Source: Halalkalibacter alkaliphilus
GTDB lineage: Bacteria; Bacillota; Bacilli; Bacillales; Bacillaceae_D
Length of the DNA stretch: 64,000 bases
NCBI RefSeq assembly: GCF_023555415.1
Contig: NZ_JAKRYL010000010.1
Span: 62,001 to 126,000 of the forward strand
Reading direction: 5' to 3'
Part shown: positions 25,358-35,708 of the stretch, in pieces
Layout: each line of letters starts with the position of its first letter
How positions within the stretch are numbered: the first letter of the stretch is position 1
Notes under the pieces: model-generated
Databases searched by the model: none
The model's input: the letters and a program-made list of their open reading frames with translations, nothing else
Told to the model about the DNA's origin: nothing
Made by a program: the position numbers and the translations under genes

Positions 25358-26308
25358 ATGTTACAAACTGGAAAGAATAGCAAAACAGAAGTCGCCCAAG
25401 TGAAAAACAGGAGGAATGGGGGTTTACTTACATTCTTAAACTCTCAAAAAGTCGTGCCGTATGTCTTGATTTCACCATTTGTTCTCTCTTTTTTAGTATT
25501 GTCGTTATATCCAGCAATTCAAGCCATTATTATGAGTTTTCAAAGAGTGTTGCCTGGTGAAGTTACATTTATTGGGTTAAGAAATTATACGAGAATTATT
25601 AATCCAACGTTTTTCACTGCATTACAAAATACTACGGTATATATGATTTTAACAGTTGTAATTTTAGTCTCATTGCCGATGTTGTTAGCTGTCTTGTTAA
25701 ATTCGAAGGTAGTGAAATTCAGAATACTTTTTAGGACGGCTTTGTTTCTACCAGCATTAACGTCAGTCATTGTTGCGGGTATGGTTTTCCGTCTAATGTT
25801 TGCTGAAAGTGATACCGCGGTAGCGAACCAAATCTTAAATTGGATTGGACTTGAATCTGTTGATTGGAGATACAACGCTTGGTCGGGGATGTTTCTAATG
25901 GTTGTTCTTGCATCTTGGCGCTGGATGGGAATCAACATCTTGTACTTTTTAGCTGCGTTACAAAATGTACCGAAAGAGTTATATGAAGCTGCAGAAATTG
26001 ATGGTGCCCGTGCCTTACAGAAATTCTTTTATGTTACGTTGCCATTTTTAAAACCAGTTACTATTTTCGTTGCTACCATTTCGATTATTGGTGGATTTAG
26101 AATGTTTGAAGAAAGCTTCGTATTCTGGACATCCGGTTCACCAGGGAATATTGGTTTAACGATCGTTGGTTATCTATATCAGGAAGGTATTCAAAAGAAT
26201 GATATGGGATTTGGTGCAGCGATTGGTGTTGTCTTAATGTTAATCATCTTTGTCATTAGCTTGACTCAACTGTTTCTAACTGGAGCTTTTAAAAGGGGGG
26301 ATGAGTAA
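25358..26308 (+). CDS. araP: arabino-oligosaccharide ABC transporter permease, AraP-like
   Basis: A 316-residue MalF-type permease with six predicted transmembrane segments after a basic N-terminus. The ATPase-contacting EAA loop is KELYEAAEIDGARALQKFFYVTLPFL. Gene order and neighbors (AraQ- and AraN-like genes, two arabinofuranosidases, LacI regulator) support uptake of arabino-oligosaccharides, as with AraNPQ in B. subtilis. Its stop overlaps the next start by one base. No ATPase gene is linked, and in B. subtilis MsmX fills that role. The substrate is inferred from context only. Confidence 0.82.
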   Translation: MLQTGKNSKTEVAQVKNRRNGGLLTFLNSQKVVPYVLISPFVLSFLVLSLYPAIQAIIMSFQRVLPGEVTFIGLRNYTRIINPTFFTALQNTTVYMILTVVILVSLPMLLAVLLNSKVVKFRILFRTALFLPALTSVIVAGMVFRLMFAESDTAVANQILNWIGLESVDWRYNAWSGMFLMVVLASWRWMGINILYFLAALQNVPKELYEAAEIDGARALQKFFYVTLPFLKPVTIFVATISIIGGFRMFEESFVFWTSGSPGNIGLTIVGYLYQEGIQKNDMGFGAAIGVVLMLIIFVISLTQLFLTGAFKRGDE

Positions 26309-27147
26309 TGAAGCAAAAGAATAACCCTTTATTAACATGGCTGCTTACTATTGGATTTGCCGTTGTAGCATTTATTGCCTTATTTCCGCTTTTAAATTTA
26401 ACACTTGCTTCATTTCGACCATCAACGGACTTAATGAGAAATGGGATAAGCTTAATCTTTGATCCTAGTACGTTAACGCTGGATAATTTCATCTTTATTT
26501 TTACTGAAGCTGAAATCTATTGGAGATGGTTTTGGAATAGTGTTTGGATATCGTTAGTCATTGTTGTCTTATCTCTACTATTTTCTTCTATGGTAGGTTA
26601 TGCGTTAGCGGTATATGACTTCAAAGGTCGAAACTTTTTCTTTTTACTAGTCTTAATCATTTTAATGATTCCGTTTGAAATATTAATGTTACCTCTTTTT
26701 CAATTAATGATTAAGCTAAATTTGGTAAATACCTATACAGCCGTTATACTACCGGCGATAGTTGCGCCAGTTGCTGTCTTTTTCTTTAGACAATATGCAT
26801 TAGGACTTCCTAAAGAACTAATGGATGCTGCAAGGATTGATGGTTGTACTGAATATGGAATATTTTTTAGGATCATGCTTCCGCTTATGGGACCTTCATT
26901 AGCAGCGATGGCAATATTACAAGGGCTAAACAGTTGGAATAACTTCTTGTGGCCATTAGTCGTGTTACGATCCAATGATATGTTTACACTACCAATTGGT
27001 TTAGCGACACTATTAACACCATATGGTAACAATTATGATATTTTACTTGCTGGTTCTGTCATGACGATTGTTCCAATAGTTATTTTGTTTATTTTCTTCC
27101 AACGGTATTTTGTAGCTGGTCTCACAGTTGGGGGAGTAAAAGGGTAA
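26308..27147 (+). CDS. araQ: arabino-oligosaccharide ABC transporter permease, AraQ-like
   Basis: A 279-residue MalG-type permease with six predicted transmembrane segments. The EAA loop is KELMDAARIDGCTEYGIFFRIMLPLM, and the C-terminus FVAGLTVGGVKG is typical for this partner. The start codon overlaps the AraP-like stop (TAATG), giving translational coupling. A YesL-like membrane gene follows 25 bases later, so the operon continues. Confidence 0.82.
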   Translation: MKQKNNPLLTWLLTIGFAVVAFIALFPLLNLTLASFRPSTDLMRNGISLIFDPSTLTLDNFIFIFTEAEIYWRWFWNSVWISLVIVVLSLLFSSMVGYALAVYDFKGRNFFFLLVLIILMIPFEILMLPLFQLMIKLNLVNTYTAVILPAIVAPVAVFFFRQYALGLPKELMDAARIDGCTEYGIFFRIMLPLMGPSLAAMAILQGLNSWNNFLWPLVVLRSNDMFTLPIGLATLLTPYGNNYDILLAGSVMTIVPIVILFIFFQRYFVAGLTVGGVKG

Positions 27148-27172
27148 TCACAAATAAAGAGGTGGGCAGCAT

Positions 27173-27793
27173 ATGAATGGAGCTCAAATTGTATCATCAC
27201 TTGATCGAATCCTTCGGTGGATCGTGCAACTAGCTGTAATTAATATCTTATGGTTTTATTACACGCTCTTAGGTTTATTTGTAGGAGGGGTCTTTCCAGC
27301 AACATTAGCAGCATTAGGGTTATCTAGAAAATTGATCATGGGAAACACGGATATAAATCTTTGGAAAACCTTTAAGCAAATCTACAAAGAAGAGTTCATA
27401 CGGTCTAATTTGATAGGATGGTGTTTAACCGTAATTGGGGGAATTCTTTATCTAAACTATCTAGCAATAGAACGTTCAAGAGAAGAGCTGTTATTTGTTA
27501 TTCCGTTTGCTTTCTACTTTATTTTATTTTTCTATATCATCGTTGTTATATGGGTTTTCCCGCTATTGGCACACTATCAAACAACATGGTTTTCGTATAT
27601 TCGCAATGCAATCATTATTGGATTGACGAAGATTCACTACACGCTGGCAAGTGGTGTAATGGTTTTTACAGTTATATATGTGTCACTCGATTTTCCAGGA
27701 TTGATCCCGTTTTTTTCAGTTAGCTTCGCTGCAATAGGATGCATGTGGCTCTCTATGCAAACTTTTGTCAAAATAGATGAGCAAACCTCTTAA
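27173..27793 (+). CDS. YesL-like (DUF624) membrane protein
   Basis: A 206-residue protein with five or six predicted transmembrane segments. The N-terminal part (LAVINILWFYYTLLGLFVGGVFPAT) and the W-F-x-Y-I-R-N-A segment fit the DUF624/YesL family, which recurs in operons of plant-polysaccharide ABC importers in Firmicutes. GAGGTGGGC precedes the ATG. It sits between the AraQ-like permease and the binding-protein gene, an unusual place that splits the importer genes. Its role is unknown; assistance to the transporter is only a guess. Confidence 0.78.
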   Translation: MNGAQIVSSLDRILRWIVQLAVINILWFYYTLLGLFVGGVFPATLAALGLSRKLIMGNTDINLWKTFKQIYKEEFIRSNLIGWCLTVIGGILYLNYLAIERSREELLFVIPFAFYFILFFYIIVVIWVFPLLAHYQTTWFSYIRNAIIIGLTKIHYTLASGVMVFTVIYVSLDFPGLIPFFSVSFAAIGCMWLSMQTFVKIDEQTS

Positions 27794-27927
27794 ACTAGCA
27801 AATGAAAGTGATGACGAAACATCATTGTCTACAGCAGTTTTGAATTTTGGGGAGGTGATATATTCATTAGTATTTTCTAGGTGCTTTCATAATTTTACCA
27901 TTACATTAAAATTTAGGGGGGATTGTG

Positions 27928-29268
27928 GTGACAAAGAATAGTTTATTATTTACAGTTATTGGGGTTTTTATGGCACTTGTGTTAGTAGCTTGTGGTGGTA
28001 GTTCTTCCTCGTCAGGTGATGCAGATGAGACGTCTGTTGTTGGTGATGATATTGAAGGTGCTACAGAACTCACGTTTTGGACATTTGCTAGTCAACATGT
28101 CGATTTATTTGAGGATGCAGCCATTGAATGGAATGAAGAATTCCCTGATAGACCACTTAAACTTGTTGCAGAAACCTATCCATTTGATCAAATGCACAAC
28201 AATCTATTACTAGCATTGCAATCAGGTTCAGGAGCACCTGATATAGCAGATATTGAAATTTCTCGTTTCCCTAACTACCTCCAAGGGGTACCACAACTAT
28301 TACCAATGAATGACCATGTGGAACCACTTCTAGATAAATTCATTGAGGCTCGTTTCGATATCTATGCTAAAGATGGCCAATATTACGGAATGCCTACTCA
28401 TGTTGGTGCATCTGTGATGTACTATAATAAAGAAATTATGGATGAAGCAGGAGTAGACATCGAATCGATCCAAACATGGGATGACTATGTTGAAGCTGGT
28501 AAACAAGTGGTGGAAAATACAGGTAAAGCCATGACAACCGTTCATACTGATGATTACTTACCTATGTATCAAATGGTCAGCCAACGTGGTTCAGATTGGT
28601 TTGATGAAAATGGAAATTTAACTTTAGACGCTCCAGAAAATATTGAAGTGTTACAGTTTCTACATGATCTAATTCATGTCCATGAAATTGCTGAGCTTAC
28701 GCCAGGTGGAGAACCACATGCAGAAGAGTTTTATGCACATATGAATGAAGGAAATGTAGCTTCTTTAGCAATGCCAATTTGGTATATGGGACGTTTCCTT
28801 GATAACATGCCTGATTTAAAAGGGAAAATGGTTATAAATCCATTGCCTGCATGGGAAGAAGGTGGATTCCGTTCAGCTGGCATGGGGGGAACGGGTACCG
28901 TTGTTACAAACCAAACAGATAATGAAGAACTTGCTAAAGATTTCTTAGCATATGCAAAGCTCAGTGAAAAGGCCAACGAAAAGCTTTGGACTGTCCTTGG
29001 ATTTGACCCTCCTCGTTGGGATGTATGGGATAATGACGTATTTAAGGAGGATAATAGCTTCTATCAATTCTTTGGTGATAATATTTTTGATGTATTATTA
29101 GATGTTCGTGATGAAATTAATTCAGTAAATATTACACCATCCACGCCTAGTGTAGCTAGTGAGTTTGGTACAAACATTTTTAATGATGTACTAAGACAAC
29201 AAACGAAAACTGCAGAAGAGGCGTTGAGAGATGCTCAAGAGACAATTGAAGCAAATATGCAAGAATAG
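27928..29268 (+). CDS. araN: arabino-oligosaccharide-binding lipoprotein, AraN-like
   Basis: A 446-residue family-1 solute-binding protein. A signal peptide ends in the lipobox LVAC (about residue 22), followed by a Ser/Gly/Asp-rich linker. The mature part has TFWTFASQHVDLF, SGSGAPDIADIEISRF, a VMYYNKEIMDEAGVD segment and a Trp-rich C-terminal half, as in AraN-type proteins. Two GTG codons (27925 and 27928) are in frame; the second is better spaced from AGGGGGGA. The gene is last in the importer operon rather than first. A stable hairpin without a T-run follows. Confidence 0.82.
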   Translation: MTKNSLLFTVIGVFMALVLVACGGSSSSSGDADETSVVGDDIEGATELTFWTFASQHVDLFEDAAIEWNEEFPDRPLKLVAETYPFDQMHNNLLLALQSGSGAPDIADIEISRFPNYLQGVPQLLPMNDHVEPLLDKFIEARFDIYAKDGQYYGMPTHVGASVMYYNKEIMDEAGVDIESIQTWDDYVEAGKQVVENTGKAMTTVHTDDYLPMYQMVSQRGSDWFDENGNLTLDAPENIEVLQFLHDLIHVHEIAELTPGGEPHAEEFYAHMNEGNVASLAMPIWYMGRFLDNMPDLKGKMVINPLPAWEEGGFRSAGMGGTGTVVTNQTDNEELAKDFLAYAKLSEKANEKLWTVLGFDPPRWDVWDNDVFKEDNSFYQFFGDNIFDVLLDVRDEINSVNITPSTPSVASEFGTNIFNDVLRQQTKTAEEALRDAQETIEANMQE

Positions 29269-29315
29269 TCATTTATGCGGATAATAACTTTTGCTCAAAG
29301 TTCCGTGTGAAATTT

Positions 29316-29356
29316 CATCACTCCTCGTTTAACAAAATGATAAATGAGGAGTGATG
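29316..29356 (+). repeat. stable hairpin between araN-like and GH51 genes
   Basis: CATCACTCCTC (29316-29326) pairs with GAGGAGTGATG (29346-29356). The stem extends inward by a G-U and four A-T pairs to 16 bp. ATAATAAAG follows, with no T-run, so it resembles an RNA-stabilising or processing hairpin more than a terminator. Confidence 0.6.
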
Positions 29357-29412
29357 ATAATAAAGGGAGATGCGCAAAATATATATAGTCCTTAGGTAAC
29401 AATTTTCTTAGA

Positions 29413-29426
29413 CGTTTATGTACACG
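29413..29426. promoter_or_regulatory. operator A4 (degenerate)
   Basis: CGTTTATGTACACG matches CGTGTACGTACACG at 12 of 14 positions. It lies about 115 bases upstream of the GH51 gene. Confidence 0.5.
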
Positions 29427-29478
29427 ATATAAAATGTAGCGAAAATACGTTTATAAAGTTGCAGAACTTATTTATTAT

Positions 29479-29492
29479 CGTGTACGTAAACG
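29479..29492. promoter_or_regulatory. operator A5
   Basis: CGTGTACGTAAACG matches the operator core at 13 of 14 positions and lies 48 bases before the GH51 start. With A4 it suggests a second promoter under the same LacI regulator. Confidence 0.65.
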
Positions 29493-29539
29493 GAATTTGA
29501 AAAAAGAAACAAAACCAAAAAATATGAGGTGAATGTACC

Positions 29540-31021
29540 ATGAAACAGCAGGCCATTTTAAATGTAGATGTTGAACAGGGAATTATTAATAAAAATATAT
29601 ATGGGCACTTTGCTGAACATTTAGGCAGATGTATTTATGAAGGTATATGGGTAGGCGAAGATTCACCGATTCCTAATACAAATGGAATTCGAAACGATGT
29701 GGTTGAAGCATTAAAAAACATTAACATCCCAGTTCTTCGTTGGCCGGGTGGATGCTTTGCTGATGAGTATCATTGGAAAGATGGAGTCGGACAAAGGGAA
29801 AATCGGAAACGGATGGTAAACACTCATTGGGGTGGTGTAGTTGAAAACAATCATTTTGGTACACATGAATTTATGATGCTTTGTGAAATGCTTGAATGTG
29901 AGCCGTATATATGTGGAAACGTTGGAAGCGGGACTGTCCAAGAGATGTCAGAGTGGGTAGAGTACATGACATTCAAAGGTGAGTCACCGATGGCAAATTG
30001 GCGAAGAGAGAATGGTCAAGAAGAGCCATGGAAATTAACTTATTTTGGTGTTGGGAATGAGAATTGGGGATGTGGAGGGAATATGCGTCCTGAATACTAT
30101 TCAGATCTCTATCGTCGCTATCAGACGTACGTTCGCGACTATGATGGAAACAAGATTTACAAGATTGCCGGTGGTGCTAATGTTGATGATTATAATTGGA
30201 CAGAAGTGTTAATGCGAGAGTCTGCGCGCTATATGGATGGATTAAGCCTTCATTATTATACGGTACCTGGTGATTTTTGGACAGGGAAAGGGGCTGCAAC
30301 AGGATTCCCTGAAGGTGAGTGGTTTGTAACGATGAAAAAAGCGTTACATATGGATACGTTAATTCGGAAGCATGGAACTATTATGGATAAATATGATCCA
30401 ACAAAGCGGATCGGCATGATTATTGATGAGTGGGGGACATGGTTTGATGTAGAGCCTGGTACAAATCCTGGATTCTTGTATCAACAAAATACCATTCGAG
30501 ATGCACTTGTTGCCGGTCTCCATTTTCATATTTTCCATGATCACTGTGACCGTGTTCAAATGACGAATATTGCTCAAACAGTGAATGTTCTTCAATCTAT
30601 GATATTAACTGAGGGAGAGAAAATGATTTTCACCCCTACTTATCATGTATTTGAAATGTATAAAGTACATCATGATGCAACAAAGGTAGCGATTGATATG
30701 AAGGCAAACAATTATGAATTTGATGGAGAAACCATTCCACAAGTCAGCCTTACCGCTTCCAAAAATGACGAAGGAACTGTGCATGTAAGTATTTGCAATG
30801 TCGACCATCAAAACGAAGCAGAAGTGACCATCGACATTCGTGGTTTAGCAATATCCAATGTTACAGGCAGAATTTTAACAGCTGATAAGATGGATGCTCA
30901 TAATTCATTTGAAGATGGTGAAAATGTGAAACCTGTTGAATTTACTGGATTTTCGTTGGACGGTAAAGGATTAGACATCATACTGCCTCCTATGTCTGTA
31001 GTTGTCTTGGCATTGAATTAA
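29540..31021 (+). CDS. GH51 alpha-L-arabinofuranosidase (copy 2)
   Basis: A 493-residue intracellular GH51 enzyme with acid/base E174 (GNENWG) and nucleophile E297 (IIDEWG). [19 protein letters not shown] and the [15 protein letters not shown] segment are almost identical to those of the copy at 4901-6433. A GAGGTGAAT ribosome site precedes the ATG. The gene is controlled by two operators of the arabino-oligosaccharide type and is followed at once by a small cysteine-rich gene and a third GH51. The pair of GH51 subtypes may split the work between linkage types (inference). Confidence 0.9.
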   Translation: MKQQAILNVDVEQGIINKNIYGHFAEHLGRCIYEGIWVGEDSPIPNTNGIRNDVVEALKNINIPVLRWPGGCFADEYHWKDGVGQRENRKRMVNTHWGGVVENNHFGTHEFMMLCEMLECEPYICGNVGSGTVQEMSEWVEYMTFKGESPMANWRRENGQEEPWKLTYFGVGNENWGCGGNMRPEYYSDLYRRYQTYVRDYDGNKIYKIAGGANVDDYNWTEVLMRESARYMDGLSLHYYTVPGDFWTGKGAATGFPEGEWFVTMKKALHMDTLIRKHGTIMDKYDPTKRIGMIIDEWGTWFDVEPGTNPGFLYQQNTIRDALVAGLHFHIFHDHCDRVQMTNIAQTVNVLQSMILTEGEKMIFTPTYHVFEMYKVHHDATKVAIDMKANNYEFDGETIPQVSLTASKNDEGTVHVSICNVDHQNEAEVTIDIRGLAISNVTGRILTADKMDAHNSFEDGENVKPVEFTGFSLDGKGLDIILPPMSVVVLALN

Positions 31022-31033
31022 GGAGACCAGTTG

Positions 31034-31303
31034 ATGATGAAATACAGTAATGATTGCAAGGGATGTCAAAGGAATGTCAGCGTTACAGATGAACCTCTTA
31101 TCTATTATTCCGATTCGAGTATTGAAGATCATGATGATGATGAGTTTGTTAATGAAGAATTGTATAGTAAGCGAGTTCAGTTATGTCTCGATTGCACCTC
31201 TTTGCAATATGGTTCGACCTGTAAGTATTCGGGAGTACTCATCAGCTATAAAGCCAAACGAAAAAATAAAAGCTGCCCCATGCCTGGTGCGGCTAAATGG
31301 TAA
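31034..31303 (+). CDS. small cysteine-rich protein (DUF6171-like)
   Basis: A protein of about 89 residues with paired cysteines CKGC near the N-terminus, CLDC in the middle, a single Cys in STCKYSG, and the C-terminal SCPMPGAAKW. This layout resembles DUF6171-type Bacillus proteins that probably bind metal. Relatives are expected to have a second Cys after TCK, but here the position reads Ser, so a ligand may be missing. AGGAGA at 31021-31026 favors the ATG at 31034. It lies between two GH51 genes in one operon and overlaps nothing. Function is unknown. Confidence 0.65.
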   Translation: MMKYSNDCKGCQRNVSVTDEPLIYYSDSSIEDHDDDEFVNEELYSKRVQLCLDCTSLQYGSTCKYSGVLISYKAKRKNKSCPMPGAAKW

Positions 31304-31329
31304 AAGTAAGGGTAAATGAATCTTTTTAA

Positions 31330-32847
<1,518 letters not shown>

Positions 32848-32896
32848 GAGCGAGACTTAAATAAGGGCTTGGATATAATATGTGATTATTTAGAAG

Positions 32897-32939
32897 AAGG
32901 GGGTGCCAAAGGTCTGTTTTAGACCTTTGGCACCCCCTT
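32897..32939. terminator. strong hairpin between abfA and glnS
   Basis: AAGGGGGTGCCAAAGGTCT (32897-32915) pairs perfectly over 19 bp with 32921-32939 around GTTTT. It separates convergent abfA and glnS. The inner part CAAAGGTCT-GTTTT-AGACCTTTG is shared with the hairpins at 34719 and 56581. Confidence 0.75.
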
Positions 32940-32944
32940 AGTTT

Positions 32945-34606
32945 CTATAGTTTGAACGAACTCTTTAACGAAACAATTAAATTAAACACTAAGTTATCTT
33001 TTGCTGTATCTTTTGGATCGACATTAAAGTAACCATGTCTAAAAAATTGAAACTTATCTTGTGCAGAAACATCATTCATGTTTGGTTCAACAAATCCTTT
33101 TAATACTTGTAGAGAGTTAGGATTAACTTGATCTAGGAATGTTTTTTCTGTTTCTTCTTCTAACTCTTCTGGGTCATCAGTGGAAAGTAGTGGCTCGTAT
33201 AAACGAAATTCAGCTGGAACTGCTTGTGTTGCTTCCACCCAGTGTAAGGTTCCTTTTACTTTACGACCAGTAAACCCTGTACCGCTCTTCGTCTCTGGAT
33301 CATACGTACAATGAATTTCTACGACATTGCCGTCTTCATCTTTAATGACATCTTCACACTTGATGAAGTAAGCGTGTTTTAGGCGAACCTCGTTTCCAGG
33401 GAAGAGACGAAAGTATTTCTTTGGCGGATTTTCCATGAAATCTTCTCGTTCAATATAAATCTCTCTTGAGAATGGAATTTGTCTTGTCCCCATTTCCGGA
33501 TTCTCGGGGTTAATTTCCGCATCAAGCATTTCTACTTGTCCCTCTGGGTAGTTTGTAATCACGACTTTTAATGGACGAAGGATTCCCATCGTACGAGGTG
33601 CTTTCATTTTTAAATCTTCTCGTACAAAGTAGTCCAGCATTTGAGAGTCTACATGACCAGACCCTTTAGATACACCTGTTTCACGTACAAACGTACGGAT
33701 GGCTTCTGGTGTGTATCCTCTTCTTCGTAAACCTGAGATTGTTGGCATGCGCGGATCATCCCATCCATCAACAAACCCTTCATCGACTAGTTGTTTTAAC
33801 TTACGCTTACTCATAACAGCATTTGTAATGTTTAAACGACCGAACTCAATTTGTTGTGGCGTGCTCTGCATTTCACATTCTTCTACAATCCAGTTATAAA
33901 GTGGACGTTGGTCTTCAAATTCAGTTGTACAAATTGAATGTGTGACATCCTCAATGGCGTCCTCTAATGGATGTGCAAATGCGTACATTGGATAAATGCA
34001 CCATTGGTCTCCTGTGTTATGATGTTCTGCGTGAGAAATTCGGTAAATAACAGGATCGCGTAGGTTAATATTAGGAGAACTCATATCAATTTTTGCTCGT
34101 AATACTTTCTCACCGTTTTCAAACTCACCTTTACGCATACGTTCGAATAATTCTAAGTTTTCCTCAATCGAACGATCTCGATAAGGGCTATCCTTACCTG
34201 GCTCTGTTAACGTACCACGGTATTCTCGGATTTCATCAGGCGATAAATCGTCGACATAGGCTTTTCCCTTCTTTATAAGAAGGACTGCTCTTTCGTACAT
34301 TTCTTGAAAATAATCCGAAGCAAAAAATAGCCCGTCCCAATCATAACCAAGCCATTGGACATCCTCTTTAATTGCATGAACATACTCTGAGTCTTCCTTC
34401 AACGGGTTCGTATCATCAAAGCGTAAGTTTGTTCTTCCGTTAAATTCATCTGCTAAATCAAAGTTAATAACAATCGATTTGGCATGACCGATATGTAAGT
34501 ATCCATTTGGTTCTGGAGGGAATCGAGTAATTACATGATTTCGCTTACCTGAATCTAAGTCTTCTTTTATAATATTTCTAATAAAATTAGAGGAATTATG
34601 TTCCAC
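32945..34606 (-). CDS. glnS: glutaminyl-tRNA synthetase
   Basis: A 553-residue class-I synthetase that charges tRNA-Gln with glutamine. The ATP site motifs are [12 protein letters not shown] (about 40-51) and VMSKRKL near 270, with a C-terminal two-beta-barrel anticodon domain ([13 protein letters not shown] to the end). A GTG at 34606 is chosen because AAAGGGTG precedes it; further upstream frame lacks a ribosome site. Many Bacillus, including B. subtilis, have no GlnRS and make Gln-tRNA with GatCAB, so this gene may be an acquisition from another lineage (inference). No T-box motif was found upstream. Confidence 0.93.
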   Translation of the reverse strand: MEHNSSNFIRNIIKEDLDSGKRNHVITRFPPEPNGYLHIGHAKSIVINFDLADEFNGRTNLRFDDTNPLKEDSEYVHAIKEDVQWLGYDWDGLFFASDYFQEMYERAVLLIKKGKAYVDDLSPDEIREYRGTLTEPGKDSPYRDRSIEENLELFERMRKGEFENGEKVLRAKIDMSSPNINLRDPVIYRISHAEHHNTGDQWCIYPMYAFAHPLEDAIEDVTHSICTTEFEDQRPLYNWIVEECEMQSTPQQIEFGRLNITNAVMSKRKLKQLVDEGFVDGWDDPRMPTISGLRRRGYTPEAIRTFVRETGVSKGSGHVDSQMLDYFVREDLKMKAPRTMGILRPLKVVITNYPEGQVEMLDAEINPENPEMGTRQIPFSREIYIEREDFMENPPKKYFRLFPGNEVRLKHAYFIKCEDVIKDEDGNVVEIHCTYDPETKSGTGFTGRKVKGTLHWVEATQAVPAEFRLYEPLLSTDDPEELEEETEKTFLDQVNPNSLQVLKGFVEPNMNDVSAQDKFQFFRHGYFNVDPKDTAKDNLVFNLIVSLKSSFKL

Positions 34607-34631
34607 ATATTTCACCCTTTCTTGTATGTAT

Positions 34632-34660
34632 TGTGTATTATATTTTTTCCATAATACACA
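34632..34660. promoter_or_regulatory. 10-bp inverted repeat upstream of glnS
   Basis: TGTGTATTAT (34632-34641) and ATAATACACA (34651-34660) are perfectly complementary around a 9-base spacer, 26 bases upstream of the glnS start. On the minus strand the repeat includes TATAAT-like sequence, so it overlaps the probable promoter and could be an operator. Confidence 0.45.
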
Positions 34661-34718
34661 TGTAATAGACAATATTGTATCACAAGTCATTGTTTGAACA
34701 AACGATCGTTTATTAGAG

Positions 34719-34942
34719 AGGCCACTGAAAAAGGTACGGTTTTGACCTTTTTCAATGGCCTTTAAGCAATGAGTTGCTTTGTCTTAAAGCCTGCTATGTG
34801 TGGTTTTCTAAATAGCAGGCGCGCAACGTGTGAAGCCATTGCTGTTTCCTCGAATCCGCTAAAAAGGACTTTTTCAGCGGATTCTTATTAGAGCTATAAT
34901 AGTAGGAGAATTTATGTCCTTAACCAAGGGACAGCACATAAA
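34719..34942. other. multi-hairpin structured intergenic element
   Basis: Five hairpins occupy the divergent glnS/plsY-like spacer: 34719-34735 with 34745-34761 (17 bp, one mismatch), AAGCAA/TTGCTT (34764-34779), GCCTGCTAT/ATAGCAGGC (34789-34820), GAATCCGCT/AGCGGATTC (34852-34884), and TTTATGT/ACATAAA (34911-34942). CAATGGC at 34753-34759 can also pair with GCCATTG at 34836. Terminators are not expected between divergent genes, so it may be a structured RNA, a leader or a mobile hairpin repeat. No known RNA family was recognised. Confidence 0.5.
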
Positions 34943-35078
34943 CAGTAGTTAAAGAGACCTTCACGAACTGATAACGCTAATTGGCAAGTCTTTCATCTTT
35001 TATAAAGGTTATATCCGATAACGTCGACATCGTTTATACTAGAATAGTAGAAATGAATATTGGAAAAGAGGTATTTGG

Positions 35079-35642
35079 ATGATGTTGTTTCTAATGTTCT
35101 GTGTGATCGCTTACGTTGTTGGATCAATTCCAACTGGTAAAATAATAGCTAAACTTAAAGGCATAGACATTCAAGCAGTAGGTACAAAAAATATAGGTGC
35201 AAGTAATGTTTATTTAAATTTAGGCAAGAAAATGGCTTTCTTAGTCTTAATTGGTGACGTGAGTAAAGCTTTCATAATGGTTGCATTTGCTGCACAATTT
35301 TTTAGTGGTGGTCAAACGATGGTCATTGCATTGTGTGTCATTATTGGAAATTTGAAATCTATCTTTTTAAATTTCACGGGTGGAAAGGGCATTGCTACTA
35401 GCTTAGGGATCTTTTTAGCAACAGAACCGGTTGCTTTACTCATTATTGGTGTGCTGTGGTTACTAGGATTAGCGTTTAAAAAGTACATCTTATTAACAGG
35501 AGTTGCTGCGATTCTAGTTGTTCCATACCAATATATAGGTTATGAAGAAAAAATGGCAGTTGTCTCAGCTTTTCTAATTGTCTTGTTTATGCTTTTAAAA
35601 CATAATGAAAACATTAAATGGGCCCGAGGGAGTAAAGCGTGA
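35079..35642 (+). CDS. PlsY-family glycerol-3-phosphate acyltransferase-like protein (divergent)
   Basis: A 187-residue membrane protein with five or six predicted transmembrane segments. PlsY signatures are present: GSIPTGKI near residue 15, GTKNIGASNV (usual GSGNxGATN) near 35, FTGGKGIATSLG near 105, and HNENIKWARG at the C-terminus with the active-site His/Asn context. The normally conserved GHxFP before the GGKG motif reads GNLKS, so the His is replaced. It probably acts on glycerol phosphate or a related phosphate acceptor, but may be a paralog with changed specificity. An in-frame ATG at 35082 is an alternative start. The structured spacer lies upstream. Confidence 0.7.
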   Translation: MMLFLMFCVIAYVVGSIPTGKIIAKLKGIDIQAVGTKNIGASNVYLNLGKKMAFLVLIGDVSKAFIMVAFAAQFFSGGQTMVIALCVIIGNLKSIFLNFTGGKGIATSLGIFLATEPVALLIIGVLWLLGLAFKKYILLTGVAAILVVPYQYIGYEEKMAVVSAFLIVLFMLLKHNENIKWARGSKA

Positions 35643-35708
35643 ATATAGATGCTTGAAAAAGGGAGACAATAGAATAGGAACGTTACGGGTAAATGAAGGA
35701 GAAAGCAA

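Noticed and set aside
31050-31319. Second frame over the small cysteine-rich gene
   Set aside because: The +1 frame (31034 start) has the ribosome site and the paired cysteines; this one is a shadow.
34607-34718. T-box riboswitch before glnS
   Set aside because: No AGGGTGGNACCGCG-type antiterminator sequence was found on the minus strand.
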